Below the pieces are notes generated by a model. The model searched no databases. It saw only the letters and a program-made list of their open reading frames with translations, and had not been told where the DNA came from. Of a DNA stretch of 28,930 nt, positions 1 to 9,151 are shown in pieces. The stretch is from Euglena gracilis (Eukaryota; Euglenozoa; Euglenophyceae; Euglenales; Euglenaceae), in NCBI GenBank assembly GCA_900893395.1, contig CAAHFI011564509.1:1-28930 (forward strand), given 5' to 3'. Both the position numbers and the translations under genes were made by a program. How positions within the stretch are numbered: the first letter of the stretch is position 1; each line of letters begins with the position of its first letter.

Positions 1-213
1 TTATTACCTTATTTTTAACACAGTGCTTTTGTCGTGTTACCTCGCAAAGCACGTAGCGCCATGAGCACCTCCTCACAGGCCTCGGGCAGGGGGCTTCCAA
101 CCCAAAATAACGGGTTGCAGATGAAAGAAATCTGAAATGAAATAAATAGCCGATAGCTGTTTGTTCAATTATAGGTAGCTATGGTCATCAGAATTGTTTC
201 CGTCGTTAGTAAC

Positions 214-1558
214 CTTCCAAGAGGAACCCTGCACTTGTTGACGGCATTCACCTCCTCGGTGTATTGTCTGTCCAAGGCATCCAGATCCGGAGGTGGGTCG
301 TCCTTAGACTGAATAAAAAAAAGAAAGCAAGAAACGACTCTGAATTCTTCTCCTCCCCCACAAAATAAGACGCACCACTTCTATGTTTTGGACTTCGTTT
401 TGTTGGCTCAAACGAAGAAATTTAGAAATATAATCACGTATGCGGGCTTGTAATTTCAAATTGCCACTTATAGGTTGGCCCCTTTGACTGTCACTTCGCT
501 CACAGAACTGGAAGTATTTGGCACTTGACAGTCCCACCCATGGTTTTTCTACAATGATACAACATTGCTTTAAGTTAAGTTTGCTGTATATGGCAGCAAA
601 CTTAAAAACGGGAGCTTTAGTTTGGGGAGTTCACCCGTGAGGAGGAACCGTTTAAGGTTTCCTGCAAAACTGTCCTCCGGATAGTCGCCGTCAGCCTATT
701 CAAAAGAGGACAAAAAAAATTAACAGGCAAGCCCACAGTGGCTACAAAGGAAACAGAGCATCGATGTTTTCTACATGAATTTATCACTGCAGACTGCAAA
801 ATGTGCTTTAAAATTTTTCTATTTGTTACCCAAGGTGCCAACAACAACGGGATAAATAAGATAAATAGATAAATATAAATAAAGATAAACAGATAAATAT
901 CTCTAATCAGCCTTTTGTTACATTCAAATGTAAACAGTCAGATATCATTTTTTTGGCAACAGTTTACCGTCTTTTACAGTGTGAAATCTATATAAAAAAG
1001 GAGGGGAAAAAGGTACACCTTGATGCCAAAGTTTTCAATGAAGTATTTCAGGTCTGGCCTTGGGTCGTATTCCTCGGGTGCCTTTGTCGTCTCTTGCTGC
1101 TGTTACTGCTCCTTCTCCTGAATGAGAGAAAGAATGCTCCGGTGGTGTGCGTAAGTTATAAAGAGTCCAATAAAAAAAAAACAGAAAACATTGCCATGTT
1201 AAATCACCTGTTGGTTGACATGAGCCTAAAACACGAACCAAAAAAAAACACCTTCGACACATAAGGTGGAGCAACGATGGATTGGCGAGGATTCGCCGAC
1301 GATGTCGACGTGGCACCCTAAAAATAAGAAGAAAGAAAAGTAGATACAATCACAGTTTCGGTTGCATACGTCATCATTAGAGTGGGAGAACCGGACTGTC
1401 CGACGGAGAAGTTCCCGTTGGGCCTCCGTGTGGGCTCTGTTCTCCACGTCCAGTTCTTTATCTCCTTCTCGGCTGTCAGACGACAACAACCGGTAAATGT
1501 CGTGCTCAAACCGCTGGAAGTTGAAGTCGTCATCATCATCGTGAACAAATCCAGCCAT
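214..1558 (-). CDS. Multi-intron gene, unknown function
   Basis: I do not recognise the product. The start at 1558 opens with MAGFVHDDDDDF, an acidic N-terminus. Candidate GT-AG introns at 1318-1369 (52 nt, donor GTATGC, T-rich end), 1226-1251 (26 nt), 1100-1207 and 988-1018 join frames in phase. They link exons reading GATSTSSANPRQS, AHVNQQ and EEYDPRPDLKYF. Further left, exons at about 695-635, 614-376 and 308-214 are linked by introns at 615-634 (20 nt) and 309-375 (67 nt, ending TTTATTCAG). They encode FKFAAIYSKLNLK, a helical stretch containing IRDYISKFLRLSQQ, and SKDDPPPDLDALDRQ. The link between the right and left exon groups (about 700-985) is unclear, so this may be two genes. The spliced, intron-rich layout is the best evidence that the window is nuclear eukaryotic DNA. 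Confidence 0.55.
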
Positions 1559-1856
1559 CGTAAAAAAATACTGAAAAAAAGAATAAAAAAATTTGCTACA
1601 TTGTGTTAATCACAGATGGTTATTTAAACCAAATGACAGCGTACGATAAGTGTACTCCCTTAATCTTCAAATAAGTGTTCCTCTGTTGGTTTAAAATGTT
1701 TTACTGTAATTTTCCTATGTACTGGACTTAAAATAAACGAGAATTTCCTAATAAATCCTTTCATTTTTTTTTCATGTTATCTCGAAAAACGGGTGGTTTG
1801 CTGGCCTCCAAGGCCCCTCGGGGCCGAAGAACGAACGGGCGTTTGGATTCGGACGA
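1559..1856. other. Intergenic, nothing recognised
   Basis: AT-rich upstream flank of the gene starting at 1558. It has A and T runs and no convincing coding frame. It may carry that gene's promoter, but I see no defined element. Confidence 0.4.
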
Positions 1857-1940
1857 GATCAGAGGAAGGGTCGTTGGAGAATACTGTGCATGTCTCTGGG
1901 GTCTTTGAAGTGCCAAATGTCCACCGTGAAAGCAGCAGGT
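1857..1940. repeat. Dispersed repeat, copy 1 (mate at 18555-18640)
   Basis: About 84 bp, beginning GATCAGAGGA and containing GGTCTTTGAAGT, CAAATGTCCA and GTGAAAGCAG. It matches 18555-18640 in the same order and orientation with scattered differences. Copy 1 runs straight into the minisatellite at 1937; copy 2 does not, so the array grew at one copy only. Confidence 0.7.
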
Positions 1941-2578
1941 ATGCCGGTCTGCAATCAGAGTTGTAGTCGGAGATGCAGTCTGCAATCAGAGTTGCAGCCA
2001 GGGATGCCAACCAGAGAACTAGAGCTACAGCCAGAGATGAGCCAGTCAGGGATGCCAACCAGAGAAATAATCTACAAACAGAGCCGCAGTCAGAGATGCC
2101 AGTCAGGGATGCCAGTCAGAGAGTCAGTCTGCAAACAGAGCTACAGTCAGAAATGCCGGTCAGAGAGCCAGTCTGCAATCAGAGTTGCAGTCATGGACCA
2201 ATGCCAACCAGAGAACCAGTCTGCAAACAGAGCTGAGCCAGTCTGCAGTCAGAGATGCCAGTCAGGTCCACGCCTCTGGTCCGACAGAGATGCCAGTAAG
2301 GGATGACAGTCAGAGAGCCAGTCTGCAAACAGAGCTGCAGTCAGAGATACCAGCCAGAGAGCTAGTCTGCAATCAGAGCTGTAGTTAGGGATGCCAGTCA
2401 GAGATGCCAGTCAGGTCCGCGCCTCTGGTCCGACAGAGATGTCAGTAAGGGATGACAGTCAGAGAGCCAGTCTGCAAACAGAGCTGTAGTCAGAGATGCC
2501 AGCAGTCAGAGATGCCAGCCAGAGCTGGTCTGCAATCAGAGCTGTAGTTAGGGATGCCAGTCAGAGAGCCAGCCTGCA
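1937..2578. repeat. Degenerate GATGCCAGTCAGAGA minisatellite
   Basis: An irregular tandem array of short modules such as GATGCCAGTCAGAGA, CCAGTCTGCAA and CAGAGCTGCAGTCAGAG in varying order, with nested longer duplications (the block with GGTCCGCGCCTCTGGTCC occurs near 2266 and 2415). Several plus-strand frames stay open across it because the modules rarely contain stops. These open frames are low-complexity (Gln, Ser, Cys, Arg) and I do not treat them as genes. Confidence 0.85.
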
Positions 2579-3087
2579 TTCATAAACTGTTTTATTTTGT
2601 TTTTGTCTTTTTTATCCATTCTGTGCTTTTTTGAAGATTTAAAAAACAGACTCAACAAAATATATATATATATATAAAATTCTTAATTAATCATTTAAAT
2701 ATATTTCGCGAAATTCGCTATTTTACATTTATATTGGAAATGTGATGTTTGTATAAGATGGGATGGGAACAATGACAATAATTCGATGTAATTCACTAGA
2801 ATAATAATTTAAATACAACATATACAGCCAAAAAGGAAAGTCACTGTTATATTTGTATTTGCATGTAATGTAATATTATATATATTATATTATATGTTAT
2901 AATGTATTCTATTATTTCCTAATTTATAAGTTGGAATTATTGAGAACACGATTGTCAAGATAATATGAAAAACGGAAGATTTTTTTGGGAAATATTACTT
3001 TTTACATTTAAATAAATTTACATACATTTATATAATGTAATGTAATGTAATGTAATAAAATGTATCATAATATAACCAACTTGCTTA

Positions 3088-3195
3088 CTGTGACTTTCCT
3101 AATTATTGAGAACTTAGTTGTCAAGATAATATGAAAAACGGAAGAAATATCACATTTCGCATTTATATAAATTCCAACAAAAAGGAAAGTTACAG
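3088..3195. mobile_element. MITE-like element, copy with TA duplication
   Basis: A 108-bp element starting CTGTGACTTTCCTA and ending with its near-complement (GGAAAGTTACAG), flanked on both sides by TA (3086-3087 and 3196-3197). The interior holds TTGTCAAGATAATATG, AAAAACGGAAGA and CATTTATATAAATTCC, shared with other copies. TA duplication and short terminal inverted repeats fit a non-autonomous Tc1/mariner-type MITE. That assignment is by general form; no transposase is present. Confidence 0.75.
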
Positions 3196-3262
3196 TATTA
3201 GTATATAATAATATAATAATCCACGTTTTAAATTCATATTAATCCAAACAAATAAATTTTTT

Positions 3263-3368
3263 GGTACTTTCTTAATTATTTAGAAATATGGTTACGAAAA
3301 ACGGAAGAAACCCTCGGGGAAAAGCACATTTCCATTTATACAAATTCCAGTAAATAGGAAAGTTACAA
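3263..3368. mobile_element. MITE-like element, worn copy
   Basis: Same family as 3088-3195. The left end is altered (GGTACTTTCTTAATTA). The interior keeps ACGAAAAACGGAAGA, and the right end keeps ATTCCAGTAAATAGGAAAG. No clear target duplication survives, so this copy looks older. Confidence 0.6.
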
Positions 3369-3681
3369 TATTGTTACCCCTGTCTAACAAATGGAAAGGA
3401 GTAAGTATGACAGGAGGAGAACATATGTTGAGGTTCTTTAGCTTGAGGTTTCACATTTTAGTCAAACGGAAGGTCGACCCATAACGTACGTTCGGAGCAA
3501 AAGTATAAATTGGAAGAATTTCCCGAGAAATATCACAAGACACATTGTAATAATACACAGGAATGATAGACGTACCTATAATTTTATCGATAAGTTCTAT
3601 TTTAACAGACAGGCAAACAGAAAGAAAAAAATTCATATATGTATGCATGGGTTCACAAGCAAGGTTCTTTTTTTTAATGGG

Positions 3682-4303
3682 TCAGAGAAAAAAATGTCCA
3701 TCGTGACGACGAAGGGCTGCTTCGATACATCGGATGACAATGGAAATAACTATCGGAGAGCATTCGCGTATGTCTTGAAGAAGCAGGCGCCAATGCACCC
3801 ACGCCCGTGGCTCCGTCGGCATTCGACGCCATTCACGTTCGATGAATACCCACAGGGCCTCTCCGAACGCTTTTAGTCGCCGCGACGCCTCGGCGCGCGC
3901 GGCAAGACTGAGGGTCGCATCTCCCATCGGAAAGGGTACGCCTACAAGCGGAGCGATGTCGCACATCCACAATTGGGTCAGGGTGCGCCCCGTGCGAAAC
4001 CCATCCTCTAAAATGGGCCGCCAACCGTCGGGGCTTGTAAGAGGGCGTAAGACAACAACCTCTTCCTCCTCCGTCACAATATCCGATGGGACAAACGTCA
4101 CCGGTTTCGCGTTGGTATCATAGGACGCATATCCCCGTGGTTCTGGAGAAAAAAATACAGTATCTTAATTTAGAATCATACTTCTTTGTAGCACCGGGTA
4201 GTCGCGACGTCAAACATGAACCCCGCGGCGACCACCAACACTCGGCATAAACGTCTTCGTTGAATGAAGTGTTGATACGCGCCCGCTTTGCCGCTCGTGG
4301 CAT
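3682..4303 (-). CDS. Basic-N-terminus protein, two exons, unknown family
   Basis: The main exon (3682 to about 4142) encodes a helical protein with a TEEEEVVVLRP stretch and ERRLK/EREWRR-like charged helices (ALWVFIEREWRR, WVHWRLLLQD). An upstream exon starts at ATG 4303 with MPRAAKRARIN, a likely nuclear-localisation signal. Between them lies a T-rich segment ending TTTTTTTCTCCAG at 4143. The strongest donor (GTATGA at 4181) does not keep phase, while a donor at 4194 (GTGCTA, 52-nt intron) does, so the exact splice is uncertain. The C-terminal part loosely resembles the last exon of the gene at 18.8-20.5 kb (RRIERDVRALVREGERYM). Function unknown. Confidence 0.6.
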
Positions 4304-4404
4304 TGAAAATTCTGTAAGGAAAATTTTAAAGGATTCAAAAGCATCGCGGGGTTTAATACATTCCAAACGGAGAGGATAAACAGAAAGCTTCGAAATACCA
4401 AATC

Positions 4405-4721
4405 ATGGCAGTTGGTCAATTTTTGTACTTTACCCGCGAGGGTTCGTATTTTGGTCAGAAAACCAAGAGTCTCTTAGAACTACTGAAGCTACCGAACGAG
4501 ATGATTTTTTTCGACGCCCCGGAAGCGGATGAACAATTTGAAAAACTCTACACCGACACGGCTGCAAGCCACCATCATTCACCTTTCGCGGTTATTACGA
4601 CGAACCTCAAATCTTCTTTGAACCAAAACCTGGTAATGCGGTGCAGTATCTTGGTGGCTTTTATGATTTGGAGCGTTTCATCAGAAACAAGAACGAACGT
4701 TGCAAAATCAACACCCAGTGA
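4405..4721 (+). CDS. Glutaredoxin-like protein lacking active-site cysteines
   Basis: The start at 4405 gives MAVGQFLYFTREGSYFG, which lines up with the first strand and active-site turn of glutaredoxins. The usual CPYC tetrad is replaced by SYFG, followed by the expected helix (QKTKSLLELLKLP) and a second strand (MIFFDAPEADEQF). The C-terminal half is also readable: EPQIFF matches the cis-proline strand and YLGGFYDLERFI matches the GG-x-x-DL signature. The two halves are in different frames near 4600 with no room for an intron. This is therefore either a sequencing indel or a decayed gene. Glutaredoxins reduce disulphides using the missing cysteines, so redox activity is not expected. The next gene follows on the same strand. 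Confidence 0.6.
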
Positions 4722-4765
4722 AGAAGACCAAGAAGAATAAAAAATGACAACAGATATATTTTTTT

Positions 4766-5478
4766 ATGCCCGCATCTGTCCAATCTGACCTTAATGCGTT
4801 CGTAGACAGTGCTGCGACGTTCACGGTCTGTGCAACGGACCGGCGCGGTGTGGTGGGCTTCAAAAACCTCTTGTACGACATTGTGTTTTACAGTACGGCC
4901 CAGTTGGATCCCACCATTGGCGTTTCCGACAGCACTGTCGACGGTGCGTTGGTGTCAATCTGGTCGGTTTCCAATGGGCGACCAACGTCGTTTCACTGCG
5001 CAGGTCAATCCACCCCGACCCCCCCCCTCCGCGGGCGTAACGATCGATGCGAACTCCGGGGCATTGACCGTCGGCGTGGCAATGGTATCGGCCCCGGAGT
5101 CACGTCCAGTCCGGCGCAATGTCCTTCGCGGTGACTACCTCGATCGTCCTGCTGGTGCTTTCAGCTATTCCGAATTTGTAATATGACGTTTCTATGACCA
5201 GCAAAAGCCTGAGTTTGGCTACATATCAATCAAGACCGCCGTGGGTGTTTCTCGGCGTGGAGCCGGACGGACTCCACATCTGGACTCACGCCGACCATAT
5301 GTTCAACGTCGACGTTGAGATTTTCGGTGATAACAATCAAATTATTCAGAAGAAAGAAAAACAGTCGAACCCGTCCCTCTACTCTACTCGATTGGAAGGA
5401 TGTCCTACACACTTACATTTCGAACGATTCCGTCGGATTAAGAAAAATGTCAACTGTATCGGAAATCATTGGGTGTGA
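4766..5478 (+). CDS. Unknown module upstream of the kinase
   Basis: Starts MPASVQSDLNAFVD. Coding character is good: FKNLLYDIVFYSTAQLDP, DGALVSIWSVSNG, then TIDANSGALTVGV, which resembles a beta-sandwich repeat strand, and HADHMFNVDVEIFGD. The stretch is read in three frames. One change falls in a run of nine C residues near 5020. The others can be explained by GT-AG segments at 5178-5201 (24 nt) and 5241-5262 (22 nt), which keep phase but lack a T-rich tract. A 29-nt T-rich candidate intron at 5475-5503 joins the end of this segment in phase to the kinase frame, so it may be the N-terminal part of the kinase protein. Function unknown. Confidence 0.5.
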
Positions 5479-5504
5479 ATCGCTGGTATTTTTTCGGTTG
5501 TAGG

Positions 5505-6788
5505 GAGGAAAAACATAAAGACAAACGTCGGATGGCCCTGTCTAACATTGATTGGTCGGAGTGGAATGTTCCTTGTGAATTGCACCCAGATAAGTCTAAG
5601 CACGAGTCGTGCCGCGAATGGAAGCGTCGGCGACGCGACACAAATCCGGTAATGGCAGTGGAAGTACAAAAATTGGATGGGAAAAAACATCAACCGCCGA
5701 TTGCGCCAGTGGTAAACATTCAACAACAACAAAAACAACAACAACAACCTCGAGGTGTAAAACCGGTGGCTCGACCATCCCCGATCGTGATCCAGCAACA
5801 ACAAAAACCTCGACCGGCCCAACCGTCCCCGATTGATCCACCGACGGGAAATCGTTTGCCACTGAACATAGCACAAATCCAACCCGTCGTCGGAAAACCT
5901 GTTGCGCCCCCAGGGCCTGGTTTCGTCCAGTCCAAATGCTTCCCTACAACCGGCCAGATGAATCTCGGTGTCTGTAAGGGAACCTGGAACGGCCGACCGG
6001 CCATCGTCAAGTGGGTCAAACGATTCAATCAGTTTGGTGGAACGGTGGAAAAAGAGATTTCAGTGCTTAAAGAATCAGTCAAGGTGTGCGGTGTGAAAAG
6101 CGACGGAAAAGCCGGTTGCAAACACGTCGTGACGCTCTACGATATCATGAAGCGCAACGATGGGGGCGTCGGAATTGTTATGAAACTGTTGAACGCTGGT
6201 AACCTGGCCGATAACATCACGGGCGACCCAAAGAAACCGGGGTCGGCAACGCACCCAACACACAAAGCACGGCGTTGGGAGTACATCGCGCAGGTGTACG
6301 TGGGATTGCAGTTTCTCCATCGACACGGCATGATACATTGTAACCGTTGCTTTGCTTTAGCACCCGAGGGGGGGGGAGAAGGAGGGAATGCACCGACCGC
6401 CAGCAAGCAAAGCATCGAACGTGACATCAAACCAGACAACATAATGCTGCATAGCGACAGCAACCGAGCGGAAGATGCCTACGCGGTCATCACGGATATG
6501 GGGCTCACGGTCAAAAAGGGCGCACCCATCATTGCTTCGTACGGTGGCTGCGGACTGTATTTCAAGGGCCACCCAGCGGTTGAGGATCAGGACCTGTGCG
6601 CGTTGGTAATGACGTCGTACGCATTGTATGATCCCAATATCCATACGCTTGCGTTGCCGGGGTTCACAAAGAACAACATCGATAACATGGTTCGCCAAAG
6701 GTTCCCCGAAATTGTTACCGGTGCACAATCGGTGGAGCGGAAAACCCCCGGATTCAAGGTCCGATTGGATAGTTTTGGCGTTCGATAG
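5505..6788 (+). CDS. Ser/Thr protein kinase with split HRD motif
   Basis: Residues are counted along the open frame from 5469. The N-terminal 150 residues are basic, then Pro/Gln-rich (QQQQKQQQQPRG). The kinase domain follows: a degenerate glycine loop (LGVCKGTWNG), the ATP-binding lysine in AIVKWV (K181), a C-helix glutamate in EKEISVL, a hinge near GIVMKLL, the catalytic HRD...KPDN loop (H290; R318, D319, N324) and DMG (343-345) in place of DFG. About 27 residues separate H290 from R318, encoded by the insertion at 6339-6419. The C-lobe is short, as in many divergent kinases. If separate from 4766-5478, the first internal start is ATG 5532 (MALSNIDWSEW). Protein phosphorylation is likely; the substrate is unknown, and activity depends on whether the insertion is removed. 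Confidence 0.8.
   Translation, partial: EEKHKDKRRMALSNIDWSEWNVPCELHPDKSKHESCREWKRRRRDTNPVMAVEVQKLDGKKHQPPIAPVVNIQQQQKQQQQPRGVKPVARPSPIVIQQQQKPRPAQPSPIDPPTGNRLPLNIAQIQPVVGKPVAPPGPGFVQSKCFPTTGQMNLGVCKGTWNGRPAIVKWVKRFNQFGGTVEKEISVLKESVKVCGVKSDGKAGCKHVVTLYDIMKRNDGGVGIVMKLLNAGNLADNITGDPKKPGSATHPTHKARRWEYIAQVYVGLQFLHRHGMIHCNRCFALAPEGGGEGGNAPTASKQSIERDIKPDNIMLHSDSNRAEDAYAVITDMGLTVKKGAPIIASYGGCGLYFKGHPAVEDQDLCALVMTSYALYDPNIHTLALPGFTKNNIDNMVRQRFPEIVTGAQSVERKTPGFKVRLDSFGVR
6348..6414. repeat. Inverted-repeat insertion inside the kinase catalytic loop
   Basis: The segment begins TGCTTTGCTT and ends AAGCAAAGCA, a perfect 10-bp inverted repeat, with a G-rich centre. It keeps the kinase frame open. Taking out 6339-6419 (81 nt) would restore the canonical HRD spacing, but its ends (TG...AA) are not standard splice sites and the possible GT-AG pairs break the frame. 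I see no other copy of this repeat in the window. Confidence 0.55.
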
Positions 6789-7148
6789 TGTAAATATTTT
6801 GACGTGTATCGGAGAACCCATCGAGTGTCAACAATCTGTATGCATTTTGTATCCGAAGACTCACAGCGCGCACGCAAAAAAAGAAGATGATACAAAATCA
6901 TACATCATACATCAGAAACTATTTTCGGTGAACTGATCTTTTTGTTTTTTTATTATTCTATTTATTATGGGTCAAAAACGCATCAAGTGCAATATGGAAA
7001 AAAAAAGAAGTAGAATAGTTCTTGCCTCTACGTAGTACTTGTATCAGAAATTACAGTGAACGTCTCCGATGCCTCTGGATGTCGTCCACCGTGGAAGCAA
7101 CTTGAGCAACGAAAAGAAGAAGAGGCGACAATTCCATCGCACAGTCCA
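6789..7148. other. Intergenic, AT-rich
   Basis: This is the 3' flank of the kinase gene and of the convergent gene ending near 7149. T and A runs are frequent (TTTTTATTATTCTATTTATTA at about 6947). No coding frame or repeat is recognised. Confidence 0.4.
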
Positions 7149-8302
7149 TCATCGTTTTATCGGATGCCTGTAAGCTAAAACCCATTTTTCGTCGTCCCGG
7201 AGAACACTTTCGTCTATTTCCGTCAACAATTGCGCAACGGGTGACAGGATGGGTTTGGGTGGAAGTGGGCGACAAGTACAAAATCGGGTGTATGACTTTA
7301 TTTCCCGTTGCATTTTGTCCATGAATTTATTCATTTCTGTTTCAACCTTGAGATACTCTTTTTGGGGCATATAATCATTTGCTTCATAAAGCACTTGTTG
7401 GGCATTTGTAATGAATACAGGAATGAATGACACAGATATTATTATTTTTTGAATCTTGGAACAAAAGGAGGTGATTATTTAATTTCAATCGTTCCTGTGT
7501 GGCATCTAAATGTCGCCCGGCTCGGAAATGCCCGATGGCTATGCTTGCTGCCAACCATTCGCATGTGTATCAATTTAATGAAGATGGGAATGAGGTTCAA
7601 GCGTATGATCGATTTTTTGCATACCAATTTTCCGAGCGGGCCATTGTAGGGTCGCCGGTCGGACTCGCCCGATGACTTTGCGGCAGACATCCTTTGCTTT
7701 GGTCACATCACCCTTTTCATTTCTTCTCCCTTTTCAAACCCTTGATTTAAATAGGCAAAACGACAAGAAGGGTGATGAATCTGCGCGGCGAGACACATTT
7801 TATCTGCCGCTATCTCACTCTCTATGGTGAGCTTGCGATACTGGAAACCTTCTTCGTCTTCCAAATTCTCGTTGGAAAATGTCGCGCGTCTCTTCAATAA
7901 TTGTAACAACTCTGTAGCGAATTCACACGGGAAGATTTTTATGCTTTACAAATGCCTGTACATAAACATTTTATATAAAAACCTTCTCGTTTCCGTACAT
8001 CTCATTTTTCAATCTAACGTATTCTTCATCGAATTTTACCAATTCTTCGGGGGTATGCAAATCCCATGTATGTGCATCTAAACGCTTTTGGAGTCTTCCT
8101 CCACTTTTCTAATGATTTCTTCGTTCCTTTTGATTTTCTTTTCTCTTTCGATGTCAGCTTCTTCTGCAATTTTTAAAAGCCGGCTTTTGGTAAAATCTAT
8201 ATTTTCAATGTCTGTCATGATAGATGATGACGAGGAAGATGATAAAAAATCATCATCATTGTGTACATCAGAATTGTATTTTGGGCGGACTGACCTTTGC
8301 AT
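7149..8302 (-). CDS. Spliced or fragmented coiled-coil-rich gene
   Basis: The start at 8302 gives MQRSVRPKYNSDV, then an Asp/Ser run and a charged helix (ADIEREKKIKRNEEII). Coding then continues in neighbouring frames: DLHTPEELVKFDEEYV at about 8000-8090, KIFPCEFATELLQLLKRR and an acidic segment at 7750-7950, a basic segment (RKVIGRVRPATLQWP) near 7600-7690, and a last exon at 7433-7149 with KEYLKVETEMNKFMDK. The segments are separated by short AT-rich gaps. One gap (about 7935-7990) has GT- and AG-type ends, but I could not find a pair that keeps phase. The product is unrecognised. The order and single strand suggest one gene with short introns; gene decay is the alternative. Confidence 0.45.
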
Positions 8303-8676
8303 TTTCGCTTTTTGTGTAATTTTTATTTATATACACACAAAATTAAAAAAAAGTGTAATGATGGATCTAAATGGAAATATGAGATTTGAGATTCTGAAAA
8401 AAGTTCTTTAGGGGTGTCTGTATTCACAGGTCCTCGTCAATCCAAAGAGCAATTTGACGGAACAAAAATTAAGTGATACAAAAACAGAACAGCATCCAAT
8501 TGAATCGTGTGGTTGGTAAGGGCTCCTCAGTTAGTTATCTGAGTTATGGTTTGTCATCGAATGACAGAAGAAAGAACATTAAGGTGAGTGGTCAGGGAAT
8601 GTCCAATGTCCAGTCTATGATGAGAATACAATGACGATGAGAATGTCAGAGGTCAGACGTTGCCAGTGGGTCCGCT
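8303..8676. other. Intergenic, nothing recognised
   Basis: AT-rich near 8300-8420 and more balanced after that. It separates the start of the gene at 8302 from the 3' end of the GC-rich gene at 8677. Open frames here look like chance readings. Confidence 0.35.
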
Positions 8677-9078
8677 TCACTTCTTCGCATCGAACATCGT
8701 CGCCGGCGGCGGGCTGTCCGACGTCTGCGCCGCGAACGACGCCTCCGCGGCGACGCTCGCCTCTCGGTGCAGCCGAACGCGGTCCGACCGCGACAGAAGC
8801 GTGCGATGGGCCGGACGCGTCGACAGCGCCGCCTCCGTGCCCGGTAGCGGCGCACCCACGCAATGCGCGACGTTGAACGTAATCGCCAGGGCCACGGACG
8901 GCGTCGTGGCGCTCTGTGTGAACGCCTTGTTGAGATAGAACTGAATCGCATCGCGCACCCGGTGCATTTCTTTCCGGGTGTTGAGGTCCATTCCGCGGTG
9001 AATCGCCGCCGCATCCGTCGGCGGGAGCCCCAACAGACGCATCACGATCGCCGCATTGAGCGCAGAACGGCGAAGCAT
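8677..9078 (-). CDS. C-terminal GC-rich exon or small gene
   Basis: A 133-residue frame from ATG 9078, with codon use and composition like the upstream exons (AAIVMRLLGLPPTD, RDAIQFYLNKAF, VALAITFNVAHCV) and ending in PPPATMFDAKK. It is separated from the end of the preceding GC-rich coding segment (9152) by about 75 bp that is AT-rich apart from a G9 run. That gap has a good donor (GTAAAAATA) but no plausible AG before the ATG. It is either the last exon of the 9152-11739 gene joined through a non-standard boundary, or a separate gene with its own AT-rich promoter. The preceding frame has no stop before this region, which favours one gene. Confidence 0.55.
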   Translation of the reverse strand: MLRRSALNAAIVMRLLGLPPTDAAAIHRGMDLNTRKEMHRVRDAIQFYLNKAFTQSATTPSVALAITFNVAHCVGAPLPGTEAALSTRPAHRTLLSRSDRVRLHREASVAAEASFAAQTSDSPPPATMFDAKK

Positions 9079-9151
9079 GCGGAGAGAAAACGAAATAAAT
9101 TTTAAAAATTTTGATAATCACCGCCCCCCCCCATCCTATTTTTATTTTTAC

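Larger units (their letters stand above)
2579..3681. other. AT-rich intergenic DNA with element remnants
   Basis: About 1.1 kb, strongly AT-rich, with TA runs and short TAATG repeats near 3035-3060. There is no convincing coding frame. It holds two recognisable copies of the inverted-repeat element listed separately, plus worn pieces: a right end near 2834-2843 (GGAAAGTCAC) and a copy at about 2910-3045 that keeps the internal words TCAAGATAATATG and AAAAACGGAAGA. Confidence 0.7.

Noticed and set aside
953-1264. Plus-strand 103-residue frame with a Leu run
   Set aside because: It is antisense to the well-supported spliced exons of the 214-1558 gene, and the Leu run comes from CAG/CTG-type repeats.
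1890-2388. Three overlapping plus-strand open frames of 67-138 residues
   Set aside because: They are readings of the minisatellite in several frames; composition follows the repeat, not a protein.
3451-3648. 65-residue minus-strand frame in AT-rich DNA
   Set aside because: It has no similarity to other exons and no splice sites linking it to the gene at 3682-4303.
5469-5531. Kinase start at 5469
   Set aside because: The first codon is TTG and the stretch overlaps a candidate intron at 5475-5503, so this start is unlikely.
6339-6419. Intein in the kinase
   Set aside because: It is far too short and has no splicing motifs.
4405-6788. Endogenous giant-virus segment
   Set aside because: Kinase, F-box-like and glutaredoxin-like genes also occur in cellular genomes, and no viral hallmark gene is present.
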